Source: Oceanobacillus bengalensis (GTDB lineage Bacteria; Bacillota; Bacilli; Bacillales; Amphibacillaceae). Taken from it: a stretch of DNA of 64,000 nucleotides. Location of the stretch: positions 16,754 through 80,753 of the forward strand of contig NZ_RBZO01000019.1 of NCBI RefSeq assembly GCF_003628445.1, written 5' to 3'. The notes under the pieces were generated by a model. The model had not been told where the DNA came from and did not search any database. It worked only from the letters and a program-made list of their open reading frames with translations. The position numbers and the translations under genes were made by a program. This document shows, piece by piece, positions 27,365 to 35,296 of the stretch (the stretch's first letter is position 1; each line of letters opens with the position of its first letter).

Positions 27365-27437
27365 TGTTCAAAAAGTCCGGTAAAACTGACACATCGAGAA
27401 GGGAGACTTCTCGGTCCTTTTATCCTCCTTTTGAACA
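27365..27437 (+). repeat. Short copy of dispersed repeat family B (73 bp)
   Basis: TGTTCAAAAAGTCCGG ... CCTCCTTTTGAACA; an inverted-repeat-ended unit with an internal stem GAGAAG/CTTCTC. Both ends match the long copy at 28787-28993, which lies in opposite orientation. The short copy lacks the roughly 130-bp core. Confidence 0.8.
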
Positions 27438-27564
27438 AACAATATAACTAGTATATCAAAAGAAAAATAACTTAACATTTTTTAATACTTTTTGAAACCT
27501 TTACGAATCATGTAACGTACTAGTATTATACGCACCGAATAAATAGATGGACTGAGGTGAAGTT

Positions 27565-28083
27565 GTGGGGCTGTTTTCAAATTTATTTTCAAAGAAAAAA
27601 CAAAATAAACCTGTACCAAAAGAAAGAAATGCCCTGAACATAGAAATTGGTGACATTGTGACTTATGACCTTCGTGATTTTGAAGTTGTTGGTAAAATCA
27701 CATACAGAGATAGTGGGTATGAATGGTTAAGCTATCAGCTCCTTGAAGATGGGGGTCATGATACAATCTGGCTTGCTGCTGAGATGGATGATGAATTAGA
27801 GTTAGGCATCTACAAGAGCGTGCAGCTCCCAGTAACTTCTCCATACCCGAAGAAGCTTGAATTCGAAGGAAAGACTTACTTCCTAGAAGAAGAAGGCGTA
27901 GCAAGGGTACAAGGGCAGGGTAGAAGTTCGAGTTTGCAAGGGAAAGAAACACACTATGGTGATTACGCCGATGAGGATGATGAAAGTTACCTTAGCCTCG
28001 AATCTTGGGGAACAGAAATCGAAGTTAGTGTGGGGTATTCGATTGAGCCTTATGAATTAAAAATAATAGCAGGATCATTTTAA
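27565..28083 (+). CDS. DUF4178 domain protein
   Basis: 172 residues. After a basic start (MGLFSNLFSKKKQNK) comes a beta-rich domain (LNIEIGDIVTYDLRDFEVVGKITY ... YEWLSYQLLEDGGHDTIWLA) typical of DUF4178. The family is repeatedly found beside PspA, DUF4247, DUF350 and spermidine-synthase-like genes, exactly the set that follows here. GTG 27565 is preceded by GAGGTGAAGTT. Its biochemical role is unknown; membrane-stress association is inferred from context. Confidence 0.82.
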   Translation: MGLFSNLFSKKKQNKPVPKERNALNIEIGDIVTYDLRDFEVVGKITYRDSGYEWLSYQLLEDGGHDTIWLAAEMDDELELGIYKSVQLPVTSPYPKKLEFEGKTYFLEEEGVARVQGQGRSSSLQGKETHYGDYADEDDESYLSLESWGTEIEVSVGYSIEPYELKIIAGSF

Positions 28084-28096
28084 AGGAGGAATTTAA

Positions 28097-28762
28097 ATGT
28101 TTAAATTTTTTAAACGCGTATCAACAGTTGTTAGTTCAGAATTAAATTCAATGCTTGACAAGGCGGAAGATCCAGTGAAATTACTTGATCAGTATATGCG
28201 TGATATGGCAGAGGATATTCGTGAAGTAGAAGCTGCAGTTGCTAAGCAAATTGCAAATGAAAAAATGTTAAAGCGCAAAGCAAATGATGCACTTGCATTG
28301 GTAGAAAAACGCCAAGACCAAGCAGTAAAAGCAATTGAAGCTGGGAATGATGATTTAGCTCGACGTGCGCTTCAAGATAAGAAAGACCATGATGCGACTG
28401 CAACAGCATTAAATGAATCATGGGAACGTGCTAAAGCAGATGCAGATATGCTACGTTCGAAATTAGACGAAATGAAGAAAGAATACCAAGAAATGAACTT
28501 AAAGAAAGATTCATTAAAAGCTCGTGCTGAATCAGCGAAAACAAGAACGAAAATTAACCGTACCATGTCATCCATTGGCGGAGATGATTCAAAACGTGGA
28601 TTTGAGCGCATGGAAGAAAAGGTTCTACGCTTTGAAGCAGAAGCAGAAACTTCAGAAGACTTATCCCAAGCAAGCCGTACATTAGATGATGAATTTGAGG
28701 ATTTAGTCAAAAATGATGTGGATGATGAATTAGCTGCTTTGAAAGAAAAATTAGGTAAATAA
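28097..28762 (+). CDS. PspA/IM30 family membrane-stress protein
   Basis: A 221-residue protein that is almost entirely helical coiled coil, beginning MFKFFKRVSTVVSSELNSML (the amphipathic membrane-binding helix) and LDKAEDPVKLLDQYMRDM. PspA/Vipp1 proteins form ESCRT-III-like assemblies on the inner face of a damaged membrane. It lies 13 bp after the DUF4178 gene with AAAGGAGGA before its ATG. The cluster differs from the B. subtilis pspA-ydjGHI operon, so I give no symbol. Confidence 0.9.
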   Translation: MFKFFKRVSTVVSSELNSMLDKAEDPVKLLDQYMRDMAEDIREVEAAVAKQIANEKMLKRKANDALALVEKRQDQAVKAIEAGNDDLARRALQDKKDHDATATALNESWERAKADADMLRSKLDEMKKEYQEMNLKKDSLKARAESAKTRTKINRTMSSIGGDDSKRGFERMEEKVLRFEAEAETSEDLSQASRTLDDEFEDLVKNDVDDELAALKEKLGK

Positions 28763-28786
28763 TAAATAAATTCCATTATTAGTACG

Positions 28787-28993
28787 TGTTCAAAAAGGAG
28801 GATAAAAAGGACCGAGAAGTTCGAGGCAGTTTAGCTGCCGGTACTGGAACGTATGCAATTAATACGTGAGGAACGGAAAAGCAAGCTAACGAGCTTCCAC
28901 AGGATGTGGTGACTTCTACGTTGCCCACAGGACGTGGGCGGGTTTAATAGAAGTTCCTCTTCTCGATGTGTCATTTTTACCGGACTTTTTGAA
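28787..28993 (-). repeat. Long copy of dispersed repeat family B (about 207 bp)
   Basis: Ends TGTTCAAAAAGGAGG and CCGGACTTTTTGAA match the 73-bp copy at 27365-27437 in inverted orientation. The core contains hairpin-forming GC-rich blocks (CCACAGGATGTGG; CCCACAGGACGTGGGCGG) and an outer stem GACCGAGAAG/CTTCTCGATG. The two copies bracket the DUF4178-PspA gene pair. It also fills most of the 347-bp gap before the lipoprotein gene. Confidence 0.8.
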
Positions 28994-29109
28994 TATCCTC
29001 TATTAGGAATAACGATATCTTGTTTACAGTATATATGAATGGTGGGGCAGGTAAAACTGCTCCATTCTTACTGTTTTTCCCTTAAAAGGTTAAGGAGAGG
29101 GGGATTGGT

Positions 29110-29724
29110 TTGCGCAAAAAAATGTTTTTTTCAATTGCACTTTTATTTAGCATTATATTTTTGAGTGCGTGTTCATTAGACAGTTCAAGCAGAGGGATGT
29201 CACAAGAGATATCAATTACGGCAGATGAGGTACCAGGTGAATTGGATAAGCAGACGATTATTTCTTCGATTACATCTAGTCCAAGCACTGAAATTGATGA
29301 TATCATTGAAGTGAATTTTCCGTTAGTGGATACATTCTCTGATAATAATGAATCTGCTGAAATCTATGCGACAACACAATTTACACTTTCTGAACTCGCA
29401 AATGTTTTAGAGGAAGCAACAAATCCAACAGAAGTTAGTGATGAAATTGATGACCAGCAAATTTTTATCTATCCTGATGCGTTTTTAACACTTGCTCCAA
29501 GTGTTGATGATGATAAAGTGCTACTCATTGAAGTAGCTAGTGAAACATATGTTAGAAATAATTATTCTCCAAGCTTTTTGCAAACCTATTTTGCGATTCG
29601 TTTATTAGACGATATGTTTGGAAGTAATTGGAGTAGGAGTAAAAGTAGTGATTCTTCAGGATCGGGTTCCACGTTGAGGGGTAACACAACATTTCGAGGT
29701 GGCGGTTTTGGCTTTGGAAAATAA
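29110..29724 (+). CDS. DUF4247 lipoprotein
   Basis: 204 residues with a lipoprotein signal peptide: basic start, hydrophobic stretch and lipobox LSAC (Cys about residue 21). The mature part is acidic and ends in a Ser/Gly-rich tail (RGGGFGFGK). The TTG start at 29110 follows GGAGAGGGGGA. It belongs to the DUF4247 family found with PspA, DUF4178, DUF350 and spermidine-synthase-like genes. Extracytoplasmic, membrane-anchored; function unknown. Confidence 0.82.
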   Translation: MRKKMFFSIALLFSIIFLSACSLDSSSRGMSQEISITADEVPGELDKQTIISSITSSPSTEIDDIIEVNFPLVDTFSDNNESAEIYATTQFTLSELANVLEEATNPTEVSDEIDDQQIFIYPDAFLTLAPSVDDDKVLLIEVASETYVRNNYSPSFLQTYFAIRLLDDMFGSNWSRSKSSDSSGSGSTLRGNTTFRGGGFGFGK

Positions 29725-29739
29725 AGGAGGTTGAAGGAA

Positions 29740-30135
29740 GTGGAAGCATTTATTGCAACAGTGGCGTATTTTGTAATATCGGTTGTCATTGTATATATTG
29801 GTTTATTGATTTTTGAAGTAATAACAACCAAATATAAGGATTATGAAGAAATTGAGAATGGCAATGTAGCCGTTGCATTATCAATTGCAGGGAAAGTTAT
29901 AGGTATTTGTATTATTCTTGCGTTTTCAATTTATCATAGCAATCATATTTATGATAGTGTTATTTGGGGTGCAGTTGGTATCGTATTGCAAATGGTTGCA
30001 TATTTGTTAGTAGAATTATTAACTAGAAAATTTTCTGTGGAAGAACAGATTAAGAACAATAACATTGCAGTAGGTATATTTTCGATGAGTATTTCCATCG
30101 GACTTGGTCTAGTTGTTGGTGCATCAATTACATAG
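29740..30135 (+). CDS. DUF350 four-helix membrane protein
   Basis: 131 residues with four predicted membrane segments (FIATVAYFVISVVIVYIGLL; VALSIAGKVIGICIILAF; VIWGAVGIVLQMVAYLLVEL; NIAVGIFSMSISIGLGLVVG). The two halves look like an internal duplication: ENGNVAVALSIAGKVIG versus KNNNIAVGIFSMSISIG, as in DUF350/YjfL. GTG 29740 lies 9 nt after AAAGGAGG; the TTG at 29731 abuts that site and is less likely. Part of the PspA-associated cluster. Confidence 0.85.
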   Translation: MEAFIATVAYFVISVVIVYIGLLIFEVITTKYKDYEEIENGNVAVALSIAGKVIGICIILAFSIYHSNHIYDSVIWGAVGIVLQMVAYLLVELLTRKFSVEEQIKNNNIAVGIFSMSISIGLGLVVGASIT

Positions 30136-30205
30136 AATAAATAAATTTTAATGACATGGCCTGGCAGCAGCTTGGCCTTATTTTTATCGTTTCGGAGTGT
30201 GAATA

Positions 30206-31759
30206 ATGAATAACGAGGCAATACGTAAGTCAAGCATTATCTATTGGTCTAGTGGCATTGTGTCGATTTGTGGAATTATTTTTGAAGTTTTGTTTGGTGC
30301 ATTGGGGTCTTACATATTAGGTGATGGTGTTAAGCAGTATACGTTAACGATTTCACTATTCTTAACTGGGATGGGGATTGGAGCGAGTCTTAGTGAAAAG
30401 GTAATGAAAAATTTAATCCTTGCTTTTGTCTGGATTGAATTTGGTGTGGGACTGATTGGTGGGTTTTCCAGTTTTACGATGTTTGGTATTACCGCTTTTG
30501 CACCATCAGGAACAGATGCATTCTTTTTATACTTTATCACTGTCTTAATCGGAGCCTTAACAGGGTTTGAACTGCCAATACTTATTCGGAAGGCAAATGA
30601 TATTGGTGTTGAGTTAAATCGAAGTACGGCAAGGGTTTTATTCTCGGATTATGCTGGGGGATTAATTGGAGGTATCCTATTTGCGTTTTTACTACGCCCA
30701 CAGCTAGGACTTGTGAAATCTGCCTTTTTAATCGGTTGTATTAATGTCATTGTCGCTCTAATCGTTTTATGGTTATTCCGAAAAGAGATACGTAACTTTA
30801 CTGTGCATGCTATATTTGGGATTCTTATCTTAATTATGTTAATTATTGGATTGTTTTTTGGAGAAGAAGCAGCATTTAGCTTTGAGCAAAAGCTCTATCA
30901 GGACCCAATAATGCATATGGAACAAAGTAACTATCAGAAAATAATTCTAACTCAAGATTTCTATGAGGAAGATGTAAGGTTGTATTTAAATGGTTCGTTA
31001 CAGCTAAGCTCAACTGATGAATATCGCTACCACGAGGTGCTCGTACATCCTGCAATGACTTATGCCGATGAACGGGAGAATGTATTAGTATTAGGTGGTG
31101 GAGACGGAGTTGCAGTGAAGGAAATATTGAAATATGATGACGTAAAGCAAATTACTTTAGTTGATTTAGACCCTGCTGTTGTACAGCTTGCGAACACGAA
31201 TGCGGAAATTTTAGGATTAAATGAGGCTTCGCTTAAAAATGAAAAAGTAGAGGTAATACATACGGATGCCTTTCAATTCCTAGAACAGTCTGATGTGTTC
31301 TTCGATGTAATCATAGTCGATTTACCAGACCCGAATAATGAAAGCTTAAACAAACTCTATACATGGGAGTTTTATTCCTTAATGAGAAATCATCTATCTC
31401 CTGGTGGTGCTGCAATGATTCAAGCTACGAGTCCTGTCTTTGCAACAGAAGTGTATTGGACTATTTCGGAGACGGTAGCATCCACAGGTCTACATGTAGA
31501 AAATTTCCATGTTGATGTACCAAGCTTTGGAAATTGGGGATTTATCATGGCTAGTCGTGATGAAATAAATGCGGCCAGAATAGATATCGACGTTTCAACA
31601 AGATTTCTAACAAATGATGTTTTGCAAAGCTTGACGACTTTCGGAAAAGATGAAGATGCAGAGATTGAAAAGGATGGTAAATTGGTAGAGTTAAAACCGA
31701 ATACATTAATTGACCCACATTTAATTGGTATATATGAGAGTTCTTGGAAAAACTATTAA
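30206..31759 (+). CDS. Membrane-bound spermidine-synthase-like aminopropyltransferase
   Basis: 517 residues. The N-terminal half (to about 225) has six to seven membrane helices; the C-terminal half is a spermidine-synthase-type Rossmann domain with VLVLGGGDGVAVKEIL (cofactor loop) and DVIIVDLPDPNNESLNKLYTWEFY (catalytic Asp region). A membrane-fused form of this enzyme recurs in PspA-DUF350 clusters. Its substrate there is not established, so polyamine synthesis should not be assumed. Last gene of the cluster. Confidence 0.85.
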   Translation: MNNEAIRKSSIIYWSSGIVSICGIIFEVLFGALGSYILGDGVKQYTLTISLFLTGMGIGASLSEKVMKNLILAFVWIEFGVGLIGGFSSFTMFGITAFAPSGTDAFFLYFITVLIGALTGFELPILIRKANDIGVELNRSTARVLFSDYAGGLIGGILFAFLLRPQLGLVKSAFLIGCINVIVALIVLWLFRKEIRNFTVHAIFGILILIMLIIGLFFGEEAAFSFEQKLYQDPIMHMEQSNYQKIILTQDFYEEDVRLYLNGSLQLSSTDEYRYHEVLVHPAMTYADERENVLVLGGGDGVAVKEILKYDDVKQITLVDLDPAVVQLANTNAEILGLNEASLKNEKVEVIHTDAFQFLEQSDVFFDVIIVDLPDPNNESLNKLYTWEFYSLMRNHLSPGGAAMIQATSPVFATEVYWTISETVASTGLHVENFHVDVPSFGNWGFIMASRDEINAARIDIDVSTRFLTNDVLQSLTTFGKDEDAEIEKDGKLVELKPNTLIDPHLIGIYESSWKNY

Positions 31760-31829
31760 GTGTTAGAAGGGATTCGGACCTTTTTGTCGAAATGATTACG
31801 TAGACTATTTATAGAAAGGAAGAAATATC

Positions 31830-32510
31830 ATGAAGGTTTCTTATCATGGACATGCGGTTGTTAAAGTAGAGACAGCTAACCATACGATTCTTGTTGATCC
31901 ATTTATAAATGGGAATGGTGCATGTGATTTGGATGCATCCAAGGTTAAAGCGGATGTAATATTGCTTACTCACGCACATAACGATCACGTTGGTGACACG
32001 TTAGAAATTGCGAAGCGAAATGATGCGCTTGTTGTAGCACCAAATGAACTTGCAAACTATTTAGGTACAAAAGGATTAAATGTTCATCCAATGCATATTG
32101 GAGGTTCGCGGGAATTCAATTTTGGGAAAGTGAAATTTACGCAGGCTTTCCATGGTTCATCATATACAGAAGAGGATGGAACGGTTGTTTATGGTGGGAT
32201 GCCTGGTGGGATTTTATTAACCGCTGAGGGGAAAACCATTTATCATTTAGGGGATACTGCATTATTCTCAGACCTTAAGATGTACGGGGAAATGCATGAT
32301 ATTGATCTAGCATTCATCCCGATTGGCGATAACTTTACAATGGGACCAGAAGATGCACTTGTTGCAGCAGATTGGGTGAAGGCGAAAGTAGTTGTCCCAA
32401 TTCATTATAATACCTTTCCTGTAATTGAGCAGGATCCGAATGATTTTGTAAGCAAGGTAAAGACAGGAGAAGGTAAGGTCTTAGAAATAGGGGAAGCATT
32501 GGAAATATAA
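31830..32510 (+). CDS. ytkL: UPF0173 metal-dependent hydrolase (YtkL)
   Basis: 226 residues, metallo-beta-lactamase fold. The HxHxDH metal motif is at 48-53 ([12 protein letters not shown]), further ligands are in [15 protein letters not shown] and [10 protein letters not shown]. The UPF0173 group contains cytosolic hydrolases of unsettled substrate. Gene order (near pepQ, before ytoI) and similarity fit B. subtilis YtkL. GAAAGGAAG precedes the ATG. Confidence 0.92.
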   Translation: MKVSYHGHAVVKVETANHTILVDPFINGNGACDLDASKVKADVILLTHAHNDHVGDTLEIAKRNDALVVAPNELANYLGTKGLNVHPMHIGGSREFNFGKVKFTQAFHGSSYTEEDGTVVYGGMPGGILLTAEGKTIYHLGDTALFSDLKMYGEMHDIDLAFIPIGDNFTMGPEDALVAADWVKAKVVVPIHYNTFPVIEQDPNDFVSKVKTGEGKVLEIGEALEI

Positions 32511-32515
32511 GCATT

Positions 32516-32546
32516 AAAAAAGTGAGCTCATGTGGCTCGCTTTTTT
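32516..32546 (+). terminator. Intrinsic terminator of ytkL
   Basis: AAAAAAG-x-GAGC pairs with GCTC-x-CTTTTTT. It closes the backbone block before the pilus island. Confidence 0.82.
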
Positions 32547-32555
32547 AGTGTGCAT

Positions 32556-32587
32556 TGATATAATAGACATGGTAGTCTAATAGACAT
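32556..32587 (+). promoter_or_regulatory. Candidate extended -10 promoter and direct repeat upstream of the prepilin peptidase gene
   Basis: TG-A-TATAAT (32556-32564) fits an extended -10; no good -35 is seen. A 10-bp direct repeat TAATAGACAT (32561-32570 and 32578-32587) overlaps it and could be a regulator-binding site. Confidence 0.4.
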
Positions 32588-32614
32588 ATGACGAACGGAT
32601 TAGGGGTATAACGT

Positions 32615-33367
32615 ATGGAAATCTTTTTTATAATCTTCTTTTTTATTGTTGGTATTGTTTTTGGGTCATTTTATAATGTAGTCGGCCTGCGTTCACCAAA
32701 AAATGAAACATTTGTAAATGATCGTTCATACTGCCCGAATTGTAAACACCAATTAGCATGGTATGAGTTGATTCCAGTTCTGTCCTTTGTTATTCAAGGT
32801 GGAAAATGTAGACATTGTAAAGCTAAAATTTCTTACATTTATCCAATGGTAGAGGTCTTTACAGGTATTTTATTTGCATTTAGTTATGTGAAAATTGGAA
32901 TGGAAGTTGAGTTAATTACCGCACTATTACTTGTTTCCATGTTAATGATTATTTTCGTTTCAGATATTACATATATGCTTATCCAGAATAAAATCTTACT
33001 GTTCTTTCTCCCATTTTTCATTATTATGCGCATATTAAATCCACTGGAACCATGGTGGTCGCCCATCTTAGGTGCAGTCGTAGGAATAGGGATTATTGCG
33101 CTAATTATAATCGTAAGCCGTGGTGGTATGGGTGCTGGGGACATGAAATTGTTTGGTGTTTTAGGGATTGTTTTAGGAACGGAAAAAGTGTTACTTGCCT
33201 TTTTCTTATCTTGTTTGGTAGGTGCAATTATTGGGATGTTATTAATGGCATTTAAAGTGATTGGTCGCAAACAGCCTGTTCCTTTTGGTCCGTATATAAT
33301 CTTTGCAGCATTGATTACTTATTTTTATGGAGAAAATTTAATTGATTGGTATTTCAACCTTTTGTAA
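32615..33367 (+). CDS. pilD: Prepilin peptidase (type IV leader peptidase, PilD-like)
   Basis: A 250-residue polytopic membrane aspartyl protease. The N-terminal zinc-binding Cys pairs are present (YCPNCKHQL and CRHCKAKI). The catalytic aspartates are in VSDITYMLIQNKILL and in the G-x-G-D motif GMGAGDMKLFGVLG. It cleaves and N-methylates prepilins. It immediately precedes the riboswitch-led T4P operon and would process the five prepilin-like proteins encoded there. Unlike the competence gene comC it is linked to a T4P operon, so I use pilD; distinction by sequence alone is not secure. Confidence 0.9.
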   Translation: MEIFFIIFFFIVGIVFGSFYNVVGLRSPKNETFVNDRSYCPNCKHQLAWYELIPVLSFVIQGGKCRHCKAKISYIYPMVEVFTGILFAFSYVKIGMEVELITALLLVSMLMIIFVSDITYMLIQNKILLFFLPFFIIMRILNPLEPWWSPILGAVVGIGIIALIIIVSRGGMGAGDMKLFGVLGIVLGTEKVLLAFFLSCLVGAIIGMLLMAFKVIGRKQPVPFGPYIIFAALITYFYGENLIDWYFNLL

Positions 33368-33459
33368 TGGGTGTTTTGGGTGAAACTACAAAAATAGTGA
33401 AAAAGTATGATAATTTTGTAAAAAATGCGTAAAAATCTAGTACGAAATATCGAAATGCG

Positions 33460-33488
33460 TTGACACTTCAATTTGCAATTGCTACTAT
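33460..33488 (+). promoter_or_regulatory. SigA-type promoter of the pilus operon
   Basis: -35 TTGACA (33460-33465), 17-bp spacer, -10 TACTAT (33483-33488). Predicted start about 33495, some 30 nt before the aptamer. Confidence 0.8.
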
Positions 33489-33523
33489 TTAACTATGAAA
33501 GTAAGAAAATACGATACATTTTT

Positions 33524-33600
33524 ATAAGGGAAGCTATGAAATACGATTCGTTTACTGGGCATCTGAATCGTGTGGAGCTAGTGATGCAACCGACCTTTCA
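33524..33600 (+). promoter_or_regulatory. Cyclic-di-GMP-II riboswitch (GEMM-II) aptamer
   Basis: The segment TGGGCATC ... GATGCAACCGACC follows the class II c-di-GMP aptamer core. I recall the Clostridium acetobutylicum form as TTGGGCAC ... GTGCAACCGACC. The P-stem GCATC (33559-33563)/GATGC (33583-33587) replaces GCAC/GTGC, a compensatory change. A GGGAAGCTATGA 5' segment and a closing AAGG (33526-33529)/CCTT (33594-33597) pairing are also present. Position is ideal: after a strong promoter, with an overlapping terminator, 140 bp before the first pilus operon gene. c-di-GMP-II aptamers are known to control pilus genes in Clostridioides difficile. Confidence 0.82.
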
Positions 33601-33638
33601 TTAATTGCATAATGCATGCATTTTTTGAGAGGTTTTTT
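33593..33638 (+). terminator. Riboswitch expression-platform terminator
   Basis: ACCTTTC (33593-33599) pairs with GAGAGGT (33627-33633), followed by TTTTTT. The 5' strand overlaps the aptamer's conserved ACCGACC end and P1 strand, so ligand-bound aptamer and terminator should be mutually exclusive. That would mean c-di-GMP turns transcription on. Confidence 0.75.
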
Positions 33639-33739
33639 ATTTGGCTGATTAGATAATTGCGTTCGATATATTGAATATCGACCCAAATAAATAATACATA
33701 TCTTTTGCGGAATAATGATAGTTGAAGGTGGGGTCCATC

Positions 33740-35296
33740 ATGAGATTACTCAAGAAATTTTCTATTCTTATTATTATATGCCTAATCATTATTGGACTTT
33801 CTCGTGGCTTAGTTGTGGAAGCTGCTGGCGCAGTGTCACAAGGTTCATCAATTGGGGGTGTTTTACTTGAGGATTTATCCAATGATGAAGCAAAAATGTT
33901 ACTGCAAGAGCAAGTGGCTAACTGGTTAGCTGGCGAAGCATTGATAGCAGAAAGTGAACATGAAATCTTTGAAATACCACGAACTATTTTTGAATTTGAT
34001 ATTGAGGCTTCACTTGCATCTTTAAATGAAAAAACGAAGCGGTCATGGTCTTCCTTTTTCTTGAAAAAGAAAAATGTGCAAATTCCTTTTATTGTTAATG
34101 TGAAAGAAATGGATGTGTTGGATTGGCCTGAGCATATTGATGTGGAAAATACCCTTTCAAGTGTTTCGACGATAGCTAGCAATCTTGGAGAAGAAAGTGT
34201 GGAAATCACTTATTTAGAAAACCAAACCGTAGAACAAGAAGAGTTGGCAGAGGTCCGCTTACCCCTTCCAGATATTTCAAATGCAGTAACGGGACATCTT
34301 GCTGAAGAGCTAAATGGCTACGTAATGCCAGCAAATAGCTCGTTTTCCTTTTTAGAATCGGTAAAACTTTTGGATGGAATGGCCAATTCAAATGCGGAAA
34401 GAAGTTTTGTAGCAAGTGCCCTCTATGCTTTAGTTTTACAGACAAACTTAGAAATTATTGAACGATTTTCGCAAGGTGATATCCCTGGCTACACGGAAGC
34501 TGGTATCGAAGTAGAAATAAATGAAGGGGAAAGCAAAGACTTCCTTATTTATAACCCAAACGACCAACCTTTTACAATTACTGCTGAACTGATTGAGAAT
34601 GACCTATTAATGACAATAGAATCTGTTCCTACACCAAGAACGTATCGTTATGTGACAGAAAATGAAGTAGAAATTGAACCAAAAACAATTTATCGTTATA
34701 GCCCTGATCTTCCGTTGGGGGCAGAAGAATTGATTCAAAGTGGTGAGAGCGGGTTACAAATTGAAGTGTACCGTATATCAACACATGAGGATGGTAGTTC
34801 CGAACAAGAATTGGTGAGCCGAGATTTTTATCCTCCAACACCAGAAATCATACTTGTGTCTACAAAAGAAGGCATGCAACCTGAGTTAAATGACATGCTT
34901 GATTCGGAGCTGGAAGGATTAGAAATCCCTGAAAATACGAGTGGTCTTGATTTGAATGGGCTACTAAATGGCACGGAAACAACAGATGATGAAGCATCTG
35001 AAGAAAATAAGATGAATACTTCTGAACTCCTATTGCATTGCATCATGAAGAATAATGCAGAAGATAACAACAGTGAAGAAACAAATGAAAACCAGGAGGA
35101 TACAAATGAGGAAGACCAAGTCGCTGATTTATGTGACGTTCTATTCCTTTATATGTTGAGCAATATGGCAGACGGTACAACTCCTGAATCCGAAGAAGAT
35201 GGAAAATCAGGTTATTCCCTGGAGGAATTATTGAAGAAGTTATCCAGCGAACTAAATGAAGATGAGGTCGATACAGAGGAAGAGGTGCTGAAGTAA
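33740..35296 (+). CDS. Secreted or membrane-anchored VanW-like protein, first gene of the pilus operon
   Basis: 518 residues. N-terminal signal/anchor (LLKKFSILIIICLIIIGLS). A region around 190-300 resembles the VanW domain (MPANSSFSFLES ... YALVLQTNLEIIER ... FLIYNPNDQPFTI), then a G5-like beta segment and a long acidic, low-complexity tail (from about 385). Its two central Cys (LLHCIMKNN, LCDVLFLYM) lie in the tail. VanW-type genes occur at the head of T4P operons in some Gram-positive bacteria; the role in pilus assembly, possibly at the cell wall, is not established. ATG 33740 follows GGTGGGG; the stop overlaps the pilB start by 1 nt. Confidence 0.72.
   Translation: MRLLKKFSILIIICLIIIGLSRGLVVEAAGAVSQGSSIGGVLLEDLSNDEAKMLLQEQVANWLAGEALIAESEHEIFEIPRTIFEFDIEASLASLNEKTKRSWSSFFLKKKNVQIPFIVNVKEMDVLDWPEHIDVENTLSSVSTIASNLGEESVEITYLENQTVEQEELAEVRLPLPDISNAVTGHLAEELNGYVMPANSSFSFLESVKLLDGMANSNAERSFVASALYALVLQTNLEIIERFSQGDIPGYTEAGIEVEINEGESKDFLIYNPNDQPFTITAELIENDLLMTIESVPTPRTYRYVTENEVEIEPKTIYRYSPDLPLGAEELIQSGESGLQIEVYRISTHEDGSSEQELVSRDFYPPTPEIILVSTKEGMQPELNDMLDSELEGLEIPENTSGLDLNGLLNGTETTDDEASEENKMNTSELLLHCIMKNNAEDNNSEETNENQEDTNEEDQVADLCDVLFLYMLSNMADGTTPESEEDGKSGYSLEELLKKLSSELNEDEVDTEEEVLK

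Larger units (their letters stand above)
33368..33739 (+). other. 372-bp leader region of the pilus operon
   Basis: Contains the promoter (33460-33488), the c-di-GMP-II-like aptamer (33524-33600), the overlapping terminator (33593-33638), and a second small hairpin (TTCGATAT/ATATCGA, about 33663-33681) before the ribosome binding site GGTGGGG (33727-33733). No coding sequence seen. Confidence 0.7.

Noticed and set aside
28372..28776. 134-residue reverse-strand open frame opposite pspA
   Set aside because: Low-complexity shadow of a coiled-coil gene without translation signals.
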